In this document: piece by piece, positions 8,357 to 17,163 of the stretch
Layout: the number at the start of each line of letters is the position of its first letter
How positions within the stretch are numbered: position 1 is the first letter of the stretch
Assembly (NCBI RefSeq): GCF_004522155.1
Contig: NZ_SDEA01000004.1
Span: 1-64,000, forward strand
Length of the DNA: 64,000 nucleotides
Reading direction: 5' to 3'
DNA from: Paracoccus luteus
Lineage (GTDB): Bacteria > Pseudomonadota > Alphaproteobacteria > Rhodobacterales > Rhodobacteraceae
The notes under the pieces: model-generated
What the model was told of the DNA's origin: nothing
Databases searched by the model: none
Seen by the model: only the letters and a program-made list of their open reading frames with translations
Translations under genes and position numbers: made by a program

Positions 8357-8695
8357 CATAGCCTCTCGATCCTGTGCGCGCCCGTTTGGGGTCACGCGGT
8401 CTTCTGTGAACAAGAAACTAGGCCGAAAGATGCCTTGTTTAAGGGCACGCTGCGCATCACGCCCGATCACGCGGTCGTGACTGAATGTGCGGGAACCTTG
8501 GCCGGGATGCTGTGCGAGGGTTGTTCGTGAACGCGGCGTGCCACCGTGGGGCCGGGAAAACGCGTTCAGTTCCGGCACCTAGCGGATGCGGAGAATACAG
8601 GGATAATGCGAAGGTTTCGGACTGTTTCAGCGCGCGCGCTCACGGCTTTGCCGGCAAGGGTGGTGACTCTGTTGCAGAAAAGCCGCACAACACAC
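8357..8695. other. intergenic region of 339 bases
   Basis: This stretch lies between the start of the DUF481 gene and the end of the small membrane protein, both on the minus strand. It should hold the DUF481 promoter, but I see no convincing -35/-10 pair, RNA gene or conserved short ORF. Confidence 0.4.
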
Positions 8696-9016
8696 TCAGC
8701 GATTGCGCCCGCGTCCGTGCGGGACCGACGCCTTGGCCGCCGCCGGACGGCCCGTCGCCACCGGCGCGCGCAAGCCGCCGCCCGGCCTGCGGGGACGGTC
8801 GCCCATGCGCATCACCGCAATGGCGAACTGCACCCCCGCGAACACCAGCGCGTTGAACAGCAGCAGCAGCGCGGCGGCGATGAACCCGCCCTGCGTCGCC
8901 ATGACCAGGTGGCGCAGATGCGCCACGTCCAGCGCGATCAGCGCCGTGGTGAAGACGACGGACAGCATCCCGCCGATGACGATGTTGCGGATATACAGAC
9001 GGACAAGCTCGGGCAT
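8696..9016 (-). CDS. small membrane protein at the end of the rib-nusB operon
   Basis: A 106-residue protein with two predicted membrane helices (about 10-30 and 40-68) and a basic, arginine/proline-rich tail. The start is well supported: a perfect AGGAGG sits 5 bases before ATG 9016. It lies 75 bases downstream of nusB on the same strand and is probably co-transcribed. I do not recognise a named family. The tail from about residue 72 is likely disordered and cytoplasmic. Confidence 0.75.
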   Translation of the reverse strand: MPELVRLYIRNIVIGGMLSVVFTTALIALDVAHLRHLVMATQGGFIAAALLLLFNALVFAGVQFAIAVMRMGDRPRRPGGGLRAPVATGRPAAAKASVPHGRGRNR

Positions 9017-9091
9017 TGCAGCCTCCTGACGCGCCCGGCCAGTCTAGACGCGCGGGGGCGGCCTGTCACCTGCCGCGACAGCCGTCGCCGG

Positions 9092-9607
9092 TCAGAACGC
9101 CTCGGGGCGCGCCTCGCGGGCCATGTGGTCCAGCACGGCGTTGACGAACCGCGCCTCGCGCCCTTCGGGAAAGAACGCGTCGGCGACGGCCACGTATTCC
9201 GTGATCACCACCCGCGGCGGCGTGTCGGCGGACACGAGTTCCGACCCGGCCGCCCGGAACACCGCCCGCAGCACCGGGTCGATGCGCGCGATGGGCCATT
9301 TCGCCACCAGCGCGCGGTCGGTCATCTGGTCGATGCGCGCCTGCCGGTCCACCGCCCCGTCCAGAATGCGGGCGAACAGATCCTCGTCCGCCTCGGGCGA
9401 GGTGCCCTCGTCATAGTCCACGCCGATGCGCCAGTTGCGGAACTCCTTCAGGACGCGGTCGGCGGACTGGTTCGCGGCCTCCATCTGGAACAGCGCCTGC
9501 ACGGCATAGACGCGGGCGGCCGCGCTGGCCGCGCGGCGCGCGTCGCGGCGGGCATCATTGCGGGCATCGTTGCGGGGGCGGCTTCCGCCCGGCGTCTGTC
9601 CGCTCAT
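9092..9607 (-). CDS. nusB: transcription antitermination factor NusB
   Basis: A 171-residue NusB, an all-helical protein that with NusE (S10) binds boxA RNA for antitermination of rRNA operons. The family body starts at AARVYAVQALFQME (about residue 31) and includes DQMTDRAL, RIDPVLRAVFRAA, VVITEYVAVADAFF and FVNAVLDHMAR. The first 30 residues are an unusual basic leader with the repeat NDAR-NDAR-RDAR. ATG 9607 overlaps the ribH stop by 4 bases, so translation is coupled to ribH, a common rib-nus linkage. Confidence 0.95.
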   Translation of the reverse strand: MSGQTPGGSRPRNDARNDARRDARRAASAAARVYAVQALFQMEAANQSADRVLKEFRNWRIGVDYDEGTSPEADEDLFARILDGAVDRQARIDQMTDRALVAKWPIARIDPVLRAVFRAAGSELVSADTPPRVVITEYVAVADAFFPEGREARFVNAVLDHMAREARPEAF

Positions 9608-10164
9608 GCGCCGCCCGTCCCGTCCAGTTCGCCCGGCATGCGGATCACGTCGCGCGGCGCCTCGTCGCGGGCAAAGCCCACGGGGCGGCGCGTTCCGGCC
9701 CAGCGCCGGTTCAGCGCGATCAGGTGCAGCGCGGCGGCGGCGGCCCCGCCGCCCTTGTTCATCCCGGCGGGGTCCGCGCGCACGGCGGCCTGATCCATGT
9801 TTTCCACCGTCAGGATGCCGTTGCCGATGCACAGCCCCTGCAGCCCCAGCAGCGTCAACCCGCGCGAGCTGTCGTTGCAGACGGTGTCGTAATGCGTCGT
9901 CTCGCCCCGGATCACGCAGCCCAGCGCGACAAAGCCGTCATGATCGGCCAGCCGCCCGGCCATCGCGATGGCGGTGGGGATTTCCAGCGCGCCCGGCACC
10001 TCGACCAGATCGACCGTGGCACCGGCGTCGGCGGCCACCGCCCGCGCGCCCGCGACCAGCCCGTCGGCGATGGCGCGGTAATAGGGCGCGACGACGATCA
10101 GCAGCCGCACCGGGGCGTCGAACCGGGGCGTCGGCAGAATGGTGTGTTCGGTCAGCGCGGCCAT
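9604..10164 (-). CDS. ribH: 6,7-dimethyl-8-ribityllumazine synthase RibH
   Basis: A 186-residue lumazine synthase that condenses 5-amino-6-ribitylamino-uracil with 3,4-dihydroxy-2-butanone 4-phosphate, the penultimate step to riboflavin. Hallmarks are VEVPGALEIP (about 54-63), GCVIRGETTHYD with catalytic His91, and LTVENMDQA. It is about 25-30 residues longer than usual because of a polar C-terminal extension after HLIALNRRW. It lies 7 bases after ribB and overlaps nusB, so it is mid-operon. Confidence 0.95.
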   Translation of the reverse strand: MAALTEHTILPTPRFDAPVRLLIVVAPYYRAIADGLVAGARAVAADAGATVDLVEVPGALEIPTAIAMAGRLADHDGFVALGCVIRGETTHYDTVCNDSSRGLTLLGLQGLCIGNGILTVENMDQAAVRADPAGMNKGGGAAAAALHLIALNRRWAGTRRPVGFARDEAPRDVIRMPGELDGTGGA

Positions 10165-10170
10165 GTCGGG

Positions 10171-11289
10171 TCAGTCCTGCGGGATGGGACGGGTGGAATG
10201 GATCGAAAGCCCATAGCCGTCAAGCCCGACGACCCTCAGCGGCGCCGAGTTCGTCAGCAGGATCAGCTCGGACAGGCCCAGCGAGGACAGGATCTGCGCG
10301 CCCAGCCCATACTGGCGCAGCGTGTGGGGCGAATGTTCACCCGGCCGCGGCAGGATCGGCGACAGGTCGCGCAGCAGGACGACCGCGCCGCGCCCCTCGG
10401 CCGCGATCATCCGCATGGCGCCGGTCAGGTCGCCCGCGCCGTCGCGCTGGATCGCCAGCGCGTCGTGCAGCGGGTCCAGCGCGTGCATCCGCACCATGAC
10501 CGGCCCGGGCGCTGTCAGGTCGCCCTTGGTCAGGACGATGTGTTCGGCGCCCTGCGTCTCGTCGGCGAATATCCGCATCATCCACTGGCCGCCGTGGGCC
10601 GAGGTGACGGGCATCTGGTCGCGTTCCGCGATCAGGTTGTCGTGGCGGCGGCGATAGGCGATCAGGTCGCTGATCGTGCCGATCTTCAGCCCGTGTTTCT
10701 GGGCAAAGGCGATCAGGTCCGGCAGCCGGGCCATCGTCCCGTCCTCGTTCATGATCTCGCAGATCACACCCGCGGGGTTCAGCCCGGCCAGCCGCGCCAC
10801 GTCCACCGCGGCCTCGGTATGGCCCGCGCGCACCAGCACGCCGCCGTCGCGGGCGCGCAGGGGGAACACGTGGCCCGGCGTTGCGATGTCGGCCGCGCCG
10901 CGGGTCGGGTCGATGGCGACGCTGATGGTGCGGGCGCGGTCATGGGCGCTGATGCCGGTGGTCACGCCCTCGCGCGCCTCGATCGACATGGTGAACGCCG
11001 TCTCGTGGCGGCTGGAGTTCTTGGGCGACATCAGCTGCAGCCCCAGCGCGTCGATGCGCGCGGCGGGCATCGCCAGGCAGATCAGCCCGCGCCCGTGGGT
11101 CGCCATGAAGTTGACGGCGTCGGGCGTGGCCATCTGCGCGGGGATGACCAGGTCGCCCTCGTTCTCGCGGTCCTCGTGATCGACAAGGATGAACATGCGG
11201 CCGTTGCGCGCGTCCTCGATGATGTCCTCGATGCCCGAGATGGCGTCCGACCAGTCGCGTTCGACGGGTCCGGGCTGTTCATACTGCAT
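10171..11289 (-). CDS. ribB: 3,4-dihydroxy-2-butanone-4-phosphate synthase with degenerate GTP cyclohydrolase II domain (RibBX type)
   Basis: A 372-residue protein. The N-terminal half (about 1-210) is DHBP synthase, which converts ribulose 5-phosphate to the four-carbon riboflavin precursor; it shows the DHEDRENEGDLV acidic/metal motif, SRHETAFT and HTEAAVD. The C-terminal half aligns in layout with GTP cyclohydrolase II (LRQYGLGAQILSSLG, ILLTNS). However, the region that should hold the three zinc cysteines (a GxxCxxGDxxxSxxCDC-type motif) has none, so cyclohydrolase activity is not expected. Such proteins have been called RibBX. ATG 11289 is preferred over an upstream TTG because AGGA lies about 9 bases before it. 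Confidence 0.9.
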   Translation of the reverse strand: MQYEQPGPVERDWSDAISGIEDIIEDARNGRMFILVDHEDRENEGDLVIPAQMATPDAVNFMATHGRGLICLAMPAARIDALGLQLMSPKNSSRHETAFTMSIEAREGVTTGISAHDRARTISVAIDPTRGAADIATPGHVFPLRARDGGVLVRAGHTEAAVDVARLAGLNPAGVICEIMNEDGTMARLPDLIAFAQKHGLKIGTISDLIAYRRRHDNLIAERDQMPVTSAHGGQWMMRIFADETQGAEHIVLTKGDLTAPGPVMVRMHALDPLHDALAIQRDGAGDLTGAMRMIAAEGRGAVVLLRDLSPILPRPGEHSPHTLRQYGLGAQILSSLGLSELILLTNSAPLRVVGLDGYGLSIHSTRPIPQD

Positions 11290-11527
11290 GTGGCGTTCCT
11301 GCAAGGATGCTGTCCGCTGTCGGGCCGGATCTGCGGCCGGCGTTCACTGTCCCGCGTTCCCGCAGGGTCTGGCCGATCAGGTCGGAGGCCGGGGTGGGGC
11401 GCGCGGTCATGCCGTGGCCATACCCCAGCCGCGCCGCGGGTGAAAGATGCAACGCCGCCCTCATCCGCGCTGTCCGGGCCTGCGAACCGGGGCGCAGGCG
11501 CCGCCGCGCCGTCGGTCCGCTGCCCCC

Positions 11528-12121
11528 TCAGCCCGCCTCGGCCAGCCGCGCGACATAGCGGGCCAGCGTGTCGATTTCCAGGTTCACCGCGTCCCCGGTC
11601 CGGGCCGCGCCCCATGTCGTCGCCGCCTGCGTGTGCGGGATCAGGTTCACGCCGAAGCGGTCGCCCGCGACCTCGTTCACGGTCAGCGAGGTGCCGTTCA
11701 GCGCCACCGACCCCTTGGGTGCGATGAATCGCGCCAGATGCGCCGGCGCCTCGAACGTCAGGCGCAGGCTGCCGCCCTCGCGGTGCGCCTCGACGATGGT
11801 GGCGACGCCGTCCACGTGCCCCGACACGATGTGCCCGCCCAGCTCGTCGCCCACGCGCAGCGCGCGTTCCAGGTTGACGGGCTTGCCCTCGGCCCAGCCC
11901 GACGCGCCGATGTTGGTCTTGTCCAGCGTCTCGGCCGAGATGTCGACGTCGAACCAGTCGGCCCCCTTGTCCACCACCGTCAGGCAGATCCCGTCGCAGG
12001 CGATGGACGCGCCAAGGTCCACCCCGTCCATGTCATAGCCGCAGGCGATCCGCGCCCGCAGGTCGCCTTGCAGCGCGACGCGGGTGACGCGGCCGATGTC
12101 GGTGATGATGCCGGTGAACAT
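11528..12121 (-). CDS. ribE: riboflavin synthase (alpha chain)
   Basis: A 197-residue riboflavin synthase that dismutates two 6,7-dimethyl-8-ribityllumazine molecules to riboflavin. It has the typical start MFTGIITDIGRV, and two lumazine-binding barrels (about 1-95 and 96-190), the second marked by GGHIVSGHVDGVATI. CDGICLTVV in the first barrel is matched by LNGTSLTVNEV in the second. A 238-base gap follows to ribB; I see no FMN riboswitch in it. Upstream it is divergent from the KpsS-like gene across about 220 bases. Confidence 0.95.
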   Translation of the reverse strand: MFTGIITDIGRVTRVALQGDLRARIACGYDMDGVDLGASIACDGICLTVVDKGADWFDVDISAETLDKTNIGASGWAEGKPVNLERALRVGDELGGHIVSGHVDGVATIVEAHREGGSLRLTFEAPAHLARFIAPKGSVALNGTSLTVNEVAGDRFGVNLIPHTQAATTWGAARTGDAVNLEIDTLARYVARLAEAG

Positions 12122-12342
12122 GCCCGTCCTTCAAGGCTGGTGTGGCGTTGGCGCCACGATGCCTTGGCGAGCGGACGGGCGCAAGCGACTGCGGTCCGGC
12201 GCGACGGTGGCGGCCGCATGAGGCGTCACGGTTAACCCTGGGTTGGCCATGCGGCGAGAATACGCTTTCTATCGGGGCGGCAGCGTGTCATCCGGCGGGA
12301 TGATTCCCGCCCGATGGCCAAGGCGGCGGGGTTGAGGCGCCG

Positions 12343-13827
12343 ATGACCCGAGCCGACCGAATACCGCATGATACCACCCTGCCCGCCCGGCCGCCGGCCG
12401 CAGGCGGGCCGTCGGTCGCGGTCGAACCCGTTTCGGGGCGGCCCGGACCGGATGCGCCCGGCCGCGGCCAACCCGTGGACGTCGCCCCGACCGCGCGGCC
12501 GGGCACTGTTCCCGCAGCGCCGGGCGCAGCCATCGCCGACCTTCCGCCCGAACGGCGGGTCTTCCTGATGCTGCAGGGTCCGCACGGCCCGTTCTTCGAT
12601 CGCCTGGGACGACTGATCCGGGCGGCAGGTGCGCAGGTCTGGCGCGTGGGGTTCAACGCCGGCGACGAATGGTTCTGGCGCGACCGCGCCCGGTTCATCC
12701 CCCACGACGGCCCGCCCGGCGACTGGCCCGCGCATCTGGACCGGCTGATCGACGAAAAGGGTGTCACCGACATCGTGCTGTATGGCGACGTGCGCCCGAT
12801 CCACGCCGCCGCCCGCGCCGCCGCCGCCGCCCGCGGGCTGATGCTGCACGTGTTCGAGGAAGGGTATCTGCGCCCCTACTGGATCACCTATGAACGCGGC
12901 GGATCGAACGGCCATTCGCCGCTGATGGACATCTCGCTGGATGCGATGCGCCGGATCATGCGCGACCACGGGACCGAGATCAGCCGCCCGCCGTCGCACT
13001 GGGGCGACATGCGGCAGCACAAGTTCTATGGCGCGCTGTATCACCTGATGGTGCTGGTGGCGAACCGCCGCTATCCGGGGTTCACCTCGCACCGCGACAT
13101 CACCCTGGGGCGCGAGTTCCGGCTGAACTTCCGCCGCCTGATCCTGTCGCCCGCGCTGGCCCTGCGCCGCCGGCGGCAGGCCCGCGCGATCCAGGGCGGC
13201 GGGTTTCCGTTCGTGCTGGTGCTGATGCAGCTGGAACACGATTCCAGCTTTCTGGCCCATTCGCCCTATCGCACCATGTCCCAGTTCACCGACGAGGTGC
13301 TGGACGCCTTCGCGGCCGCCGCCCCGCGCCACCACCACATCGTCTTCAAGGCCCACCCGCTGGAAGACGGGCGCGGCCGCATCGCCGGCGCGATCCGCGC
13401 GCGCGCCCGCGCCCTTGGCATCGAAGGCCGGGTCCATCTGGTGCAGGGCGGCAAGCTGGCGCGGCTGCTGTCGCAGGCCCGCGCGGCGGTGACGATCAAT
13501 TCGACCGCCGCCCAGCAGGCGCTGTGGCGCGGGCTGCCGGTCAAGGCGATGGGACGGTCGGTCTATGACAAGCCGGGGCTGGTCAGCGACCAGTCCCTGC
13601 CCGATTTCCTGCGCGATCCGCAGCGCCCCTCGGTCGCGCTTTACCGCGACTATCGCGACTATCTTCTGGATACATGCCAGGTGCCGGGCGGATTTTACGC
13701 GGCAAGATCGCGCGGCCACGCGCTGCGCCTGGTCGTCGACATGATGCTGGACCCCGACGATCCCTATCAGGCGCTGGCGGGCGGGCGTGCAGGGTTGCGA
13801 CAGCAGATGGACCGCGGCGACCGATGA
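12343..13827 (+). CDS. kpsS: KpsS-like capsule biosynthesis glycosyltransferase
   Basis: A 494-residue protein of the KpsS capsule family. KpsS enzymes are Kdo transferases that, with KpsC, build the poly-Kdo linker on the lipid anchor of group 2-type capsules at the cytoplasmic face of the membrane. Family stretches include FLMLQGPHGPFFDRLG, HVFEEGYLRPYWITYE, VLMQLEHDSSF, FKAHPLEDG and the NSTAAQQALWRGLPVK segment near the C-terminus. The first 65 residues are a proline/alanine-rich leader not seen in the core family, so an internal start is possible. It heads a plus-strand group with the export lipoprotein and KpsC. Confidence 0.87.
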   Translation: MTRADRIPHDTTLPARPPAAGGPSVAVEPVSGRPGPDAPGRGQPVDVAPTARPGTVPAAPGAAIADLPPERRVFLMLQGPHGPFFDRLGRLIRAAGAQVWRVGFNAGDEWFWRDRARFIPHDGPPGDWPAHLDRLIDEKGVTDIVLYGDVRPIHAAARAAAAARGLMLHVFEEGYLRPYWITYERGGSNGHSPLMDISLDAMRRIMRDHGTEISRPPSHWGDMRQHKFYGALYHLMVLVANRRYPGFTSHRDITLGREFRLNFRRLILSPALALRRRRQARAIQGGGFPFVLVLMQLEHDSSFLAHSPYRTMSQFTDEVLDAFAAAAPRHHHIVFKAHPLEDGRGRIAGAIRARARALGIEGRVHLVQGGKLARLLSQARAAVTINSTAAQQALWRGLPVKAMGRSVYDKPGLVSDQSLPDFLRDPQRPSVALYRDYRDYLLDTCQVPGGFYAARSRGHALRLVVDMMLDPDDPYQALAGGRAGLRQQMDRGDR

Positions 13828-13931
13828 CGGGGTAATGATGGAAATGACGTTTCGGACCCGATAGACTTTCCCGAAACACAAGAAAGCCGGCGGCGCAGAT
13901 TCGCCCGCGACGATGGACAGGAGACCGGACC

Positions 13932-15092
13932 TTGGCAGACCTCACCCAACCCCGCGCCACGACGGCGCGGCCGCCTGCCCGGCGGGCGATCCGAATGCTG
14001 GCCATCGTGGCGCTTGCCGGACTGGCCGCCTGCGGCCTGCCGCGGTCCGGTCCCAACAAGAACGAGATCTACAAGGGCTCGGTTGACCGGGGCGGCAACA
14101 CCAACGTCATCTATGTCAACGATCACGTGACCCGCACGGCCAATTTCGCGGCCAGCTATGGCTTTGGCGCGGATTTCATCGGCGCGGGCCAGGTCGGCGC
14201 GGACGAGATCCGGCCCGGCGACGTGCTGGGCCTGACGATCTGGGAAAACGTCGATGACGGGCTCCTCGCCTCGATGGGCAGTTCCAACACGCCGCTGACC
14301 GAACTGCAGGTGGACAGCGCCGGTTATATCTTCGTGCCCTATGCCGGCCGCATCCGCGCCGCAGGCAACAGCCCCGACGCGCTGCGCCAGATCATCACCA
14401 CGCGGCTGGAAAGCCAGACCCCCGACCCGCAGGTCACCGTGACGCGCGTGGCGGGCGACGGCGCGACCGTGTCGGTCATGGGCAAGGTCAACGGACAGGG
14501 CGTGTTCCCGATCGAACGCCCCACGCGGTCGCTGTCCGCGATGCTGGCCCGCGCGGGCGGCGTGTCCATCGACCCCGAGATCGCCGTCGTCACGGTCAAG
14601 CGCGGGCGCAACACCGGCAAGGTCTGGCTGCGCGACCTTTACGCCAACCCCCGCAACGACGTGGCGCTGCGCCCCGGCGACGTCATCCTGGTCGAGGAGG
14701 ACCAGCGCAGCTTTACCGCGCTGGGCGCGCTGGGCGGGCAGACCAAGGTTCCCCTGGGGTCCGAGGAGATCAACGCCATCGAGGCCATCGCGATGGTGGG
14801 CGGCCTCAGTTCCGGGCTGGCCGACCCGACCGGCGTGTTCGTCCTGCGCGACGAGCCGCAGTCCGTTGCGCGCAACGTTCTGGGCCGGGAGCTTTATGGC
14901 GACCAGCGCATGGCCTATGTGCTGGACCTGACCCGGCCCAACGGGCTGTTCCTGGCCCGCGACTTCATGATCCGCGACGGCGACACCGTCTATGTCACCG
15001 AGGCGCCTTATGTTCAGTGGCAAAAGACGCTGGGCGCGATCACCGGCGGCGCGGCCACGGCCAACTCGCTGAGCACGCTGGGCGGCGGCTGA
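13932..15092 (+). CDS. polysaccharide export outer-membrane lipoprotein (Wza/KpsD type)
   Basis: A 386-residue lipoprotein of the poly_export family that forms the outer-membrane channel for capsule. The signal has a lipobox LAAC with lipidated C34. The polysaccharide-export domain begins around DEIRPGDVLGLTIWE, followed by SLBB-like beta-grasp repeats (for example RPTRSLSAMLARAGGV and EINAIEAIAMVGGL). Start choice: TTG 13932 lies 8 bases after AGGAG; ATG 13995 would leave a very short n-region. Codons and orientation match its capsule neighbours. No KpsM/T/E transporter is in the window, so the inner-membrane part must be elsewhere. Confidence 0.88.
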   Translation: MADLTQPRATTARPPARRAIRMLAIVALAGLAACGLPRSGPNKNEIYKGSVDRGGNTNVIYVNDHVTRTANFAASYGFGADFIGAGQVGADEIRPGDVLGLTIWENVDDGLLASMGSSNTPLTELQVDSAGYIFVPYAGRIRAAGNSPDALRQIITTRLESQTPDPQVTVTRVAGDGATVSVMGKVNGQGVFPIERPTRSLSAMLARAGGVSIDPEIAVVTVKRGRNTGKVWLRDLYANPRNDVALRPGDVILVEEDQRSFTALGALGGQTKVPLGSEEINAIEAIAMVGGLSSGLADPTGVFVLRDEPQSVARNVLGRELYGDQRMAYVLDLTRPNGLFLARDFMIRDGDTVYVTEAPYVQWQKTLGAITGGAATANSLSTLGGG

Positions 15093-15096
15093 TGGC

Positions 15097-17097
15097 ATGA
15101 CCGCCGCCGGCAGCGCGGCCGACGCGCCCCTGCCCCGGCGGCTTTACGTCCTGAACGGCGGGTTCTGGGCCGGGCCGCGCATCCGCCGCATCCTGGCCCT
15201 GGCCGGCTGGCGGCTGACGCTGGGCCTGCCGGGGCCGGGCGACGCGGTCGGGGTCTGGGGCAACAGCCCCACCGCCTGGCGCGGGCGGGCCTTGGCGGCA
15301 CGGCGCGGGGCGGGGCTGGTCACGGTCGAGGATGCGTTCCTGCGGTCCGTCCTGCCCGGACGCGACCGCACGCGCGTGGGCCGGCGCGGCCCGGTCGGCC
15401 TGCTGATCGACCCGCAGGGGCTGCATTTCGACCCCGCGCGGCCGTCGCTGCTGGAAACGCTGGCCGCCTCGGCCGAGGCGGCGGCCATGACCGGCGTGGC
15501 GGCGGCGGCCCTGGCGCGGCTGCGCGCGGCGGATCTGTCGAAATACACCGCCCATCGCGCGGGCGCCGCGGCGCCTGCGCCCGGCGCGGTGCTGGTGGTG
15601 GACCAGACCCGCGGCGACGCCTCGCTGATGGGGGCCGGGCGCGCGACCTTCCTGCGGATGCTGCAGGCAGCGCGGGATGAAAATCCCGGCGCGACCATCG
15701 TGGTCCGCAGCCATCCCGAAACTGCCGCCGGCCTGCGCGCCGGGCATCTGACGCCCGCCGATCTGCGCGGGGGCGAAATCTGGTCCGACGCCGCCGTCTC
15801 GCCCTGGCGGCTGGTGGCCGAGGCCGGCGCCGTCTACGCCGTCAGCTCGCAACTGGGATACGAGGCGCTGCTGGCCGGCCGCCGCACGCGGCTGTTCGGC
15901 CAGCCCTTTTATGCCGGCTGGGGCCTGACCGTGGACGAAACCCCGGTGCCGCGCCGGTGGGGCCGCGCCACGGTCGAGACGCTGTTCGCGGCAAGCCACC
16001 TGCTGGCGCCGGTCTGGTATGACCCCTGCCGCGACCAGCTGACCGATTTCGACGGCGCCCTGCGCCAGATCGAGGCGGAAGCGCGCGCCTTTGGCGAGGA
16101 TCGCGACGGGCATCTGGCCTATGGCATGCGGCTGTGGAAGCGCCCGGCCATCGCGCGGGCGTTCGGCAGCGGGCGCGGGGTGCGGTTCACCGGCAAGCCT
16201 TCGGCGGCCGTGACGCTGGCCTGGGCCAATCGCGCCGACGCGGTGCCGCAGGCGATGCGGGTCGAGGACGGGTTTCTGCGCTCGCGCGGGCTGGGGGCGG
16301 CGCTGGTGCCGCCGCTGTCGCTGGTCGCAGACGACCTGGGCATCTATTACGACCCGACGCGGCCAAGCCAGCTTGAGGCGCTGATCGCCGCCGGGCCGCC
16401 GCCGGGCGGGCGCGACCGCGCGGTGGCGCTGATCGCGCGGCTGCGGGCGCAGGCGGTGACGAAATACAACCTGTCCGGCGCCCTGCCCCCGATCCCGGCG
16501 GACGGGCGGCGGGTGATCCTGGTTCCGGGGCAGGTCGAGGACGACGCCTCGATCCGGCTGGGCGCGGGGGCCGAGCGGACGAACCTTGCGCTGCTGGAAC
16601 GGGTCCGCGCCGAGAACCCCGACGCGCTGATCGTCTGGAAACCGCACCCCGATGTCGAGGCCGGGCTGCGCCCCGGCGCGGTGGGCGACGTGGCAGGGCT
16701 GGCCGATGTGACCGCCACCCGCGCGCCGGCAGCCGCGCTGATCGACCGCGCGGATGAGGTCTGGACCATGACCTCGACCCTGGGGTTCGAGGCGCTGGTG
16801 CGGGCCACGCCGGTCACGACGCTGGGCGCGCCGTTCTATGCGGGCTGGGGGCTGACCCGCGACCTGGGGCCGATACCCGCGCGCCGGGTGGCGCGCCCGG
16901 ACCTTGCGGCGCTGGTCCATGCGGCGCTGATCGCGTATCCGCGGTATGTCGATCCGGTCACCGGCCTGCCCTGTCCGGTGGAACTGGCGCTGGACCGGCT
17001 GGCCGATCCGGCGACGCAGGTCGCCACGATCCGGCTGCGCTGGCTGGCCAAGGCCCAGGGCGCGCTGGCGGGTCAAAGCTGGATCTGGCGGCGCTGA
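15097..17097 (+). CDS. kpsC: KpsC-like capsule polysaccharide glycosyltransferase (two-domain)
   Basis: A 666-residue KpsC-family protein with two tandem homologous modules. Each module has a VEDAFLRS/VEDGFLRS motif (about residues 75 and 388), an FDPARPS/YDPTRPS motif, an RSHPE/KPHPD motif and PFYAGWGLT (about 268 and 580). In characterised capsule systems the two modules are Kdo transferases that alternate in building the linker. The ATG lies 4 bases after the stop of the export lipoprotein, so the two are co-transcribed. It converges on ribD across about 66 bases. Confidence 0.9.
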   Translation: MTAAGSAADAPLPRRLYVLNGGFWAGPRIRRILALAGWRLTLGLPGPGDAVGVWGNSPTAWRGRALAARRGAGLVTVEDAFLRSVLPGRDRTRVGRRGPVGLLIDPQGLHFDPARPSLLETLAASAEAAAMTGVAAAALARLRAADLSKYTAHRAGAAAPAPGAVLVVDQTRGDASLMGAGRATFLRMLQAARDENPGATIVVRSHPETAAGLRAGHLTPADLRGGEIWSDAAVSPWRLVAEAGAVYAVSSQLGYEALLAGRRTRLFGQPFYAGWGLTVDETPVPRRWGRATVETLFAASHLLAPVWYDPCRDQLTDFDGALRQIEAEARAFGEDRDGHLAYGMRLWKRPAIARAFGSGRGVRFTGKPSAAVTLAWANRADAVPQAMRVEDGFLRSRGLGAALVPPLSLVADDLGIYYDPTRPSQLEALIAAGPPPGGRDRAVALIARLRAQAVTKYNLSGALPPIPADGRRVILVPGQVEDDASIRLGAGAERTNLALLERVRAENPDALIVWKPHPDVEAGLRPGAVGDVAGLADVTATRAPAAALIDRADEVWTMTSTLGFEALVRATPVTTLGAPFYAGWGLTRDLGPIPARRVARPDLAALVHAALIAYPRYVDPVTGLPCPVELALDRLADPATQVATIRLRWLAKAQGALAGQSWIWRR

Positions 17098-17110
17098 GCC
17101 GCGCCGCCGC

Positions 17111-17137
17111 ATGAGTATTTGGGCCAAGAAGATGCGG
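17111..17137 (+). repeat. possible dispersed intergenic element, copy A
   Basis: The intergenic string GAGTATTTGGGCCAAGAAGA (17114-17133) lies just after kpsC. A related string, GGATATTTGCGCAAGGAAGA, lies on the minus strand at 44342-44361, also after a gene. Similarity is partial and only two copies are seen. Confidence 0.35.
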
Positions 17138-17163
17138 GTCAGCGGCCCGGCAACTGCGGGTCG

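Noticed and set aside
11290..11527. Possible FMN riboswitch between ribE and ribB
   Set aside because: I looked for the conserved RFN blocks on the minus strand and did not see them; only GC-rich DNA and a short unsupported frame (about 11279-11464).
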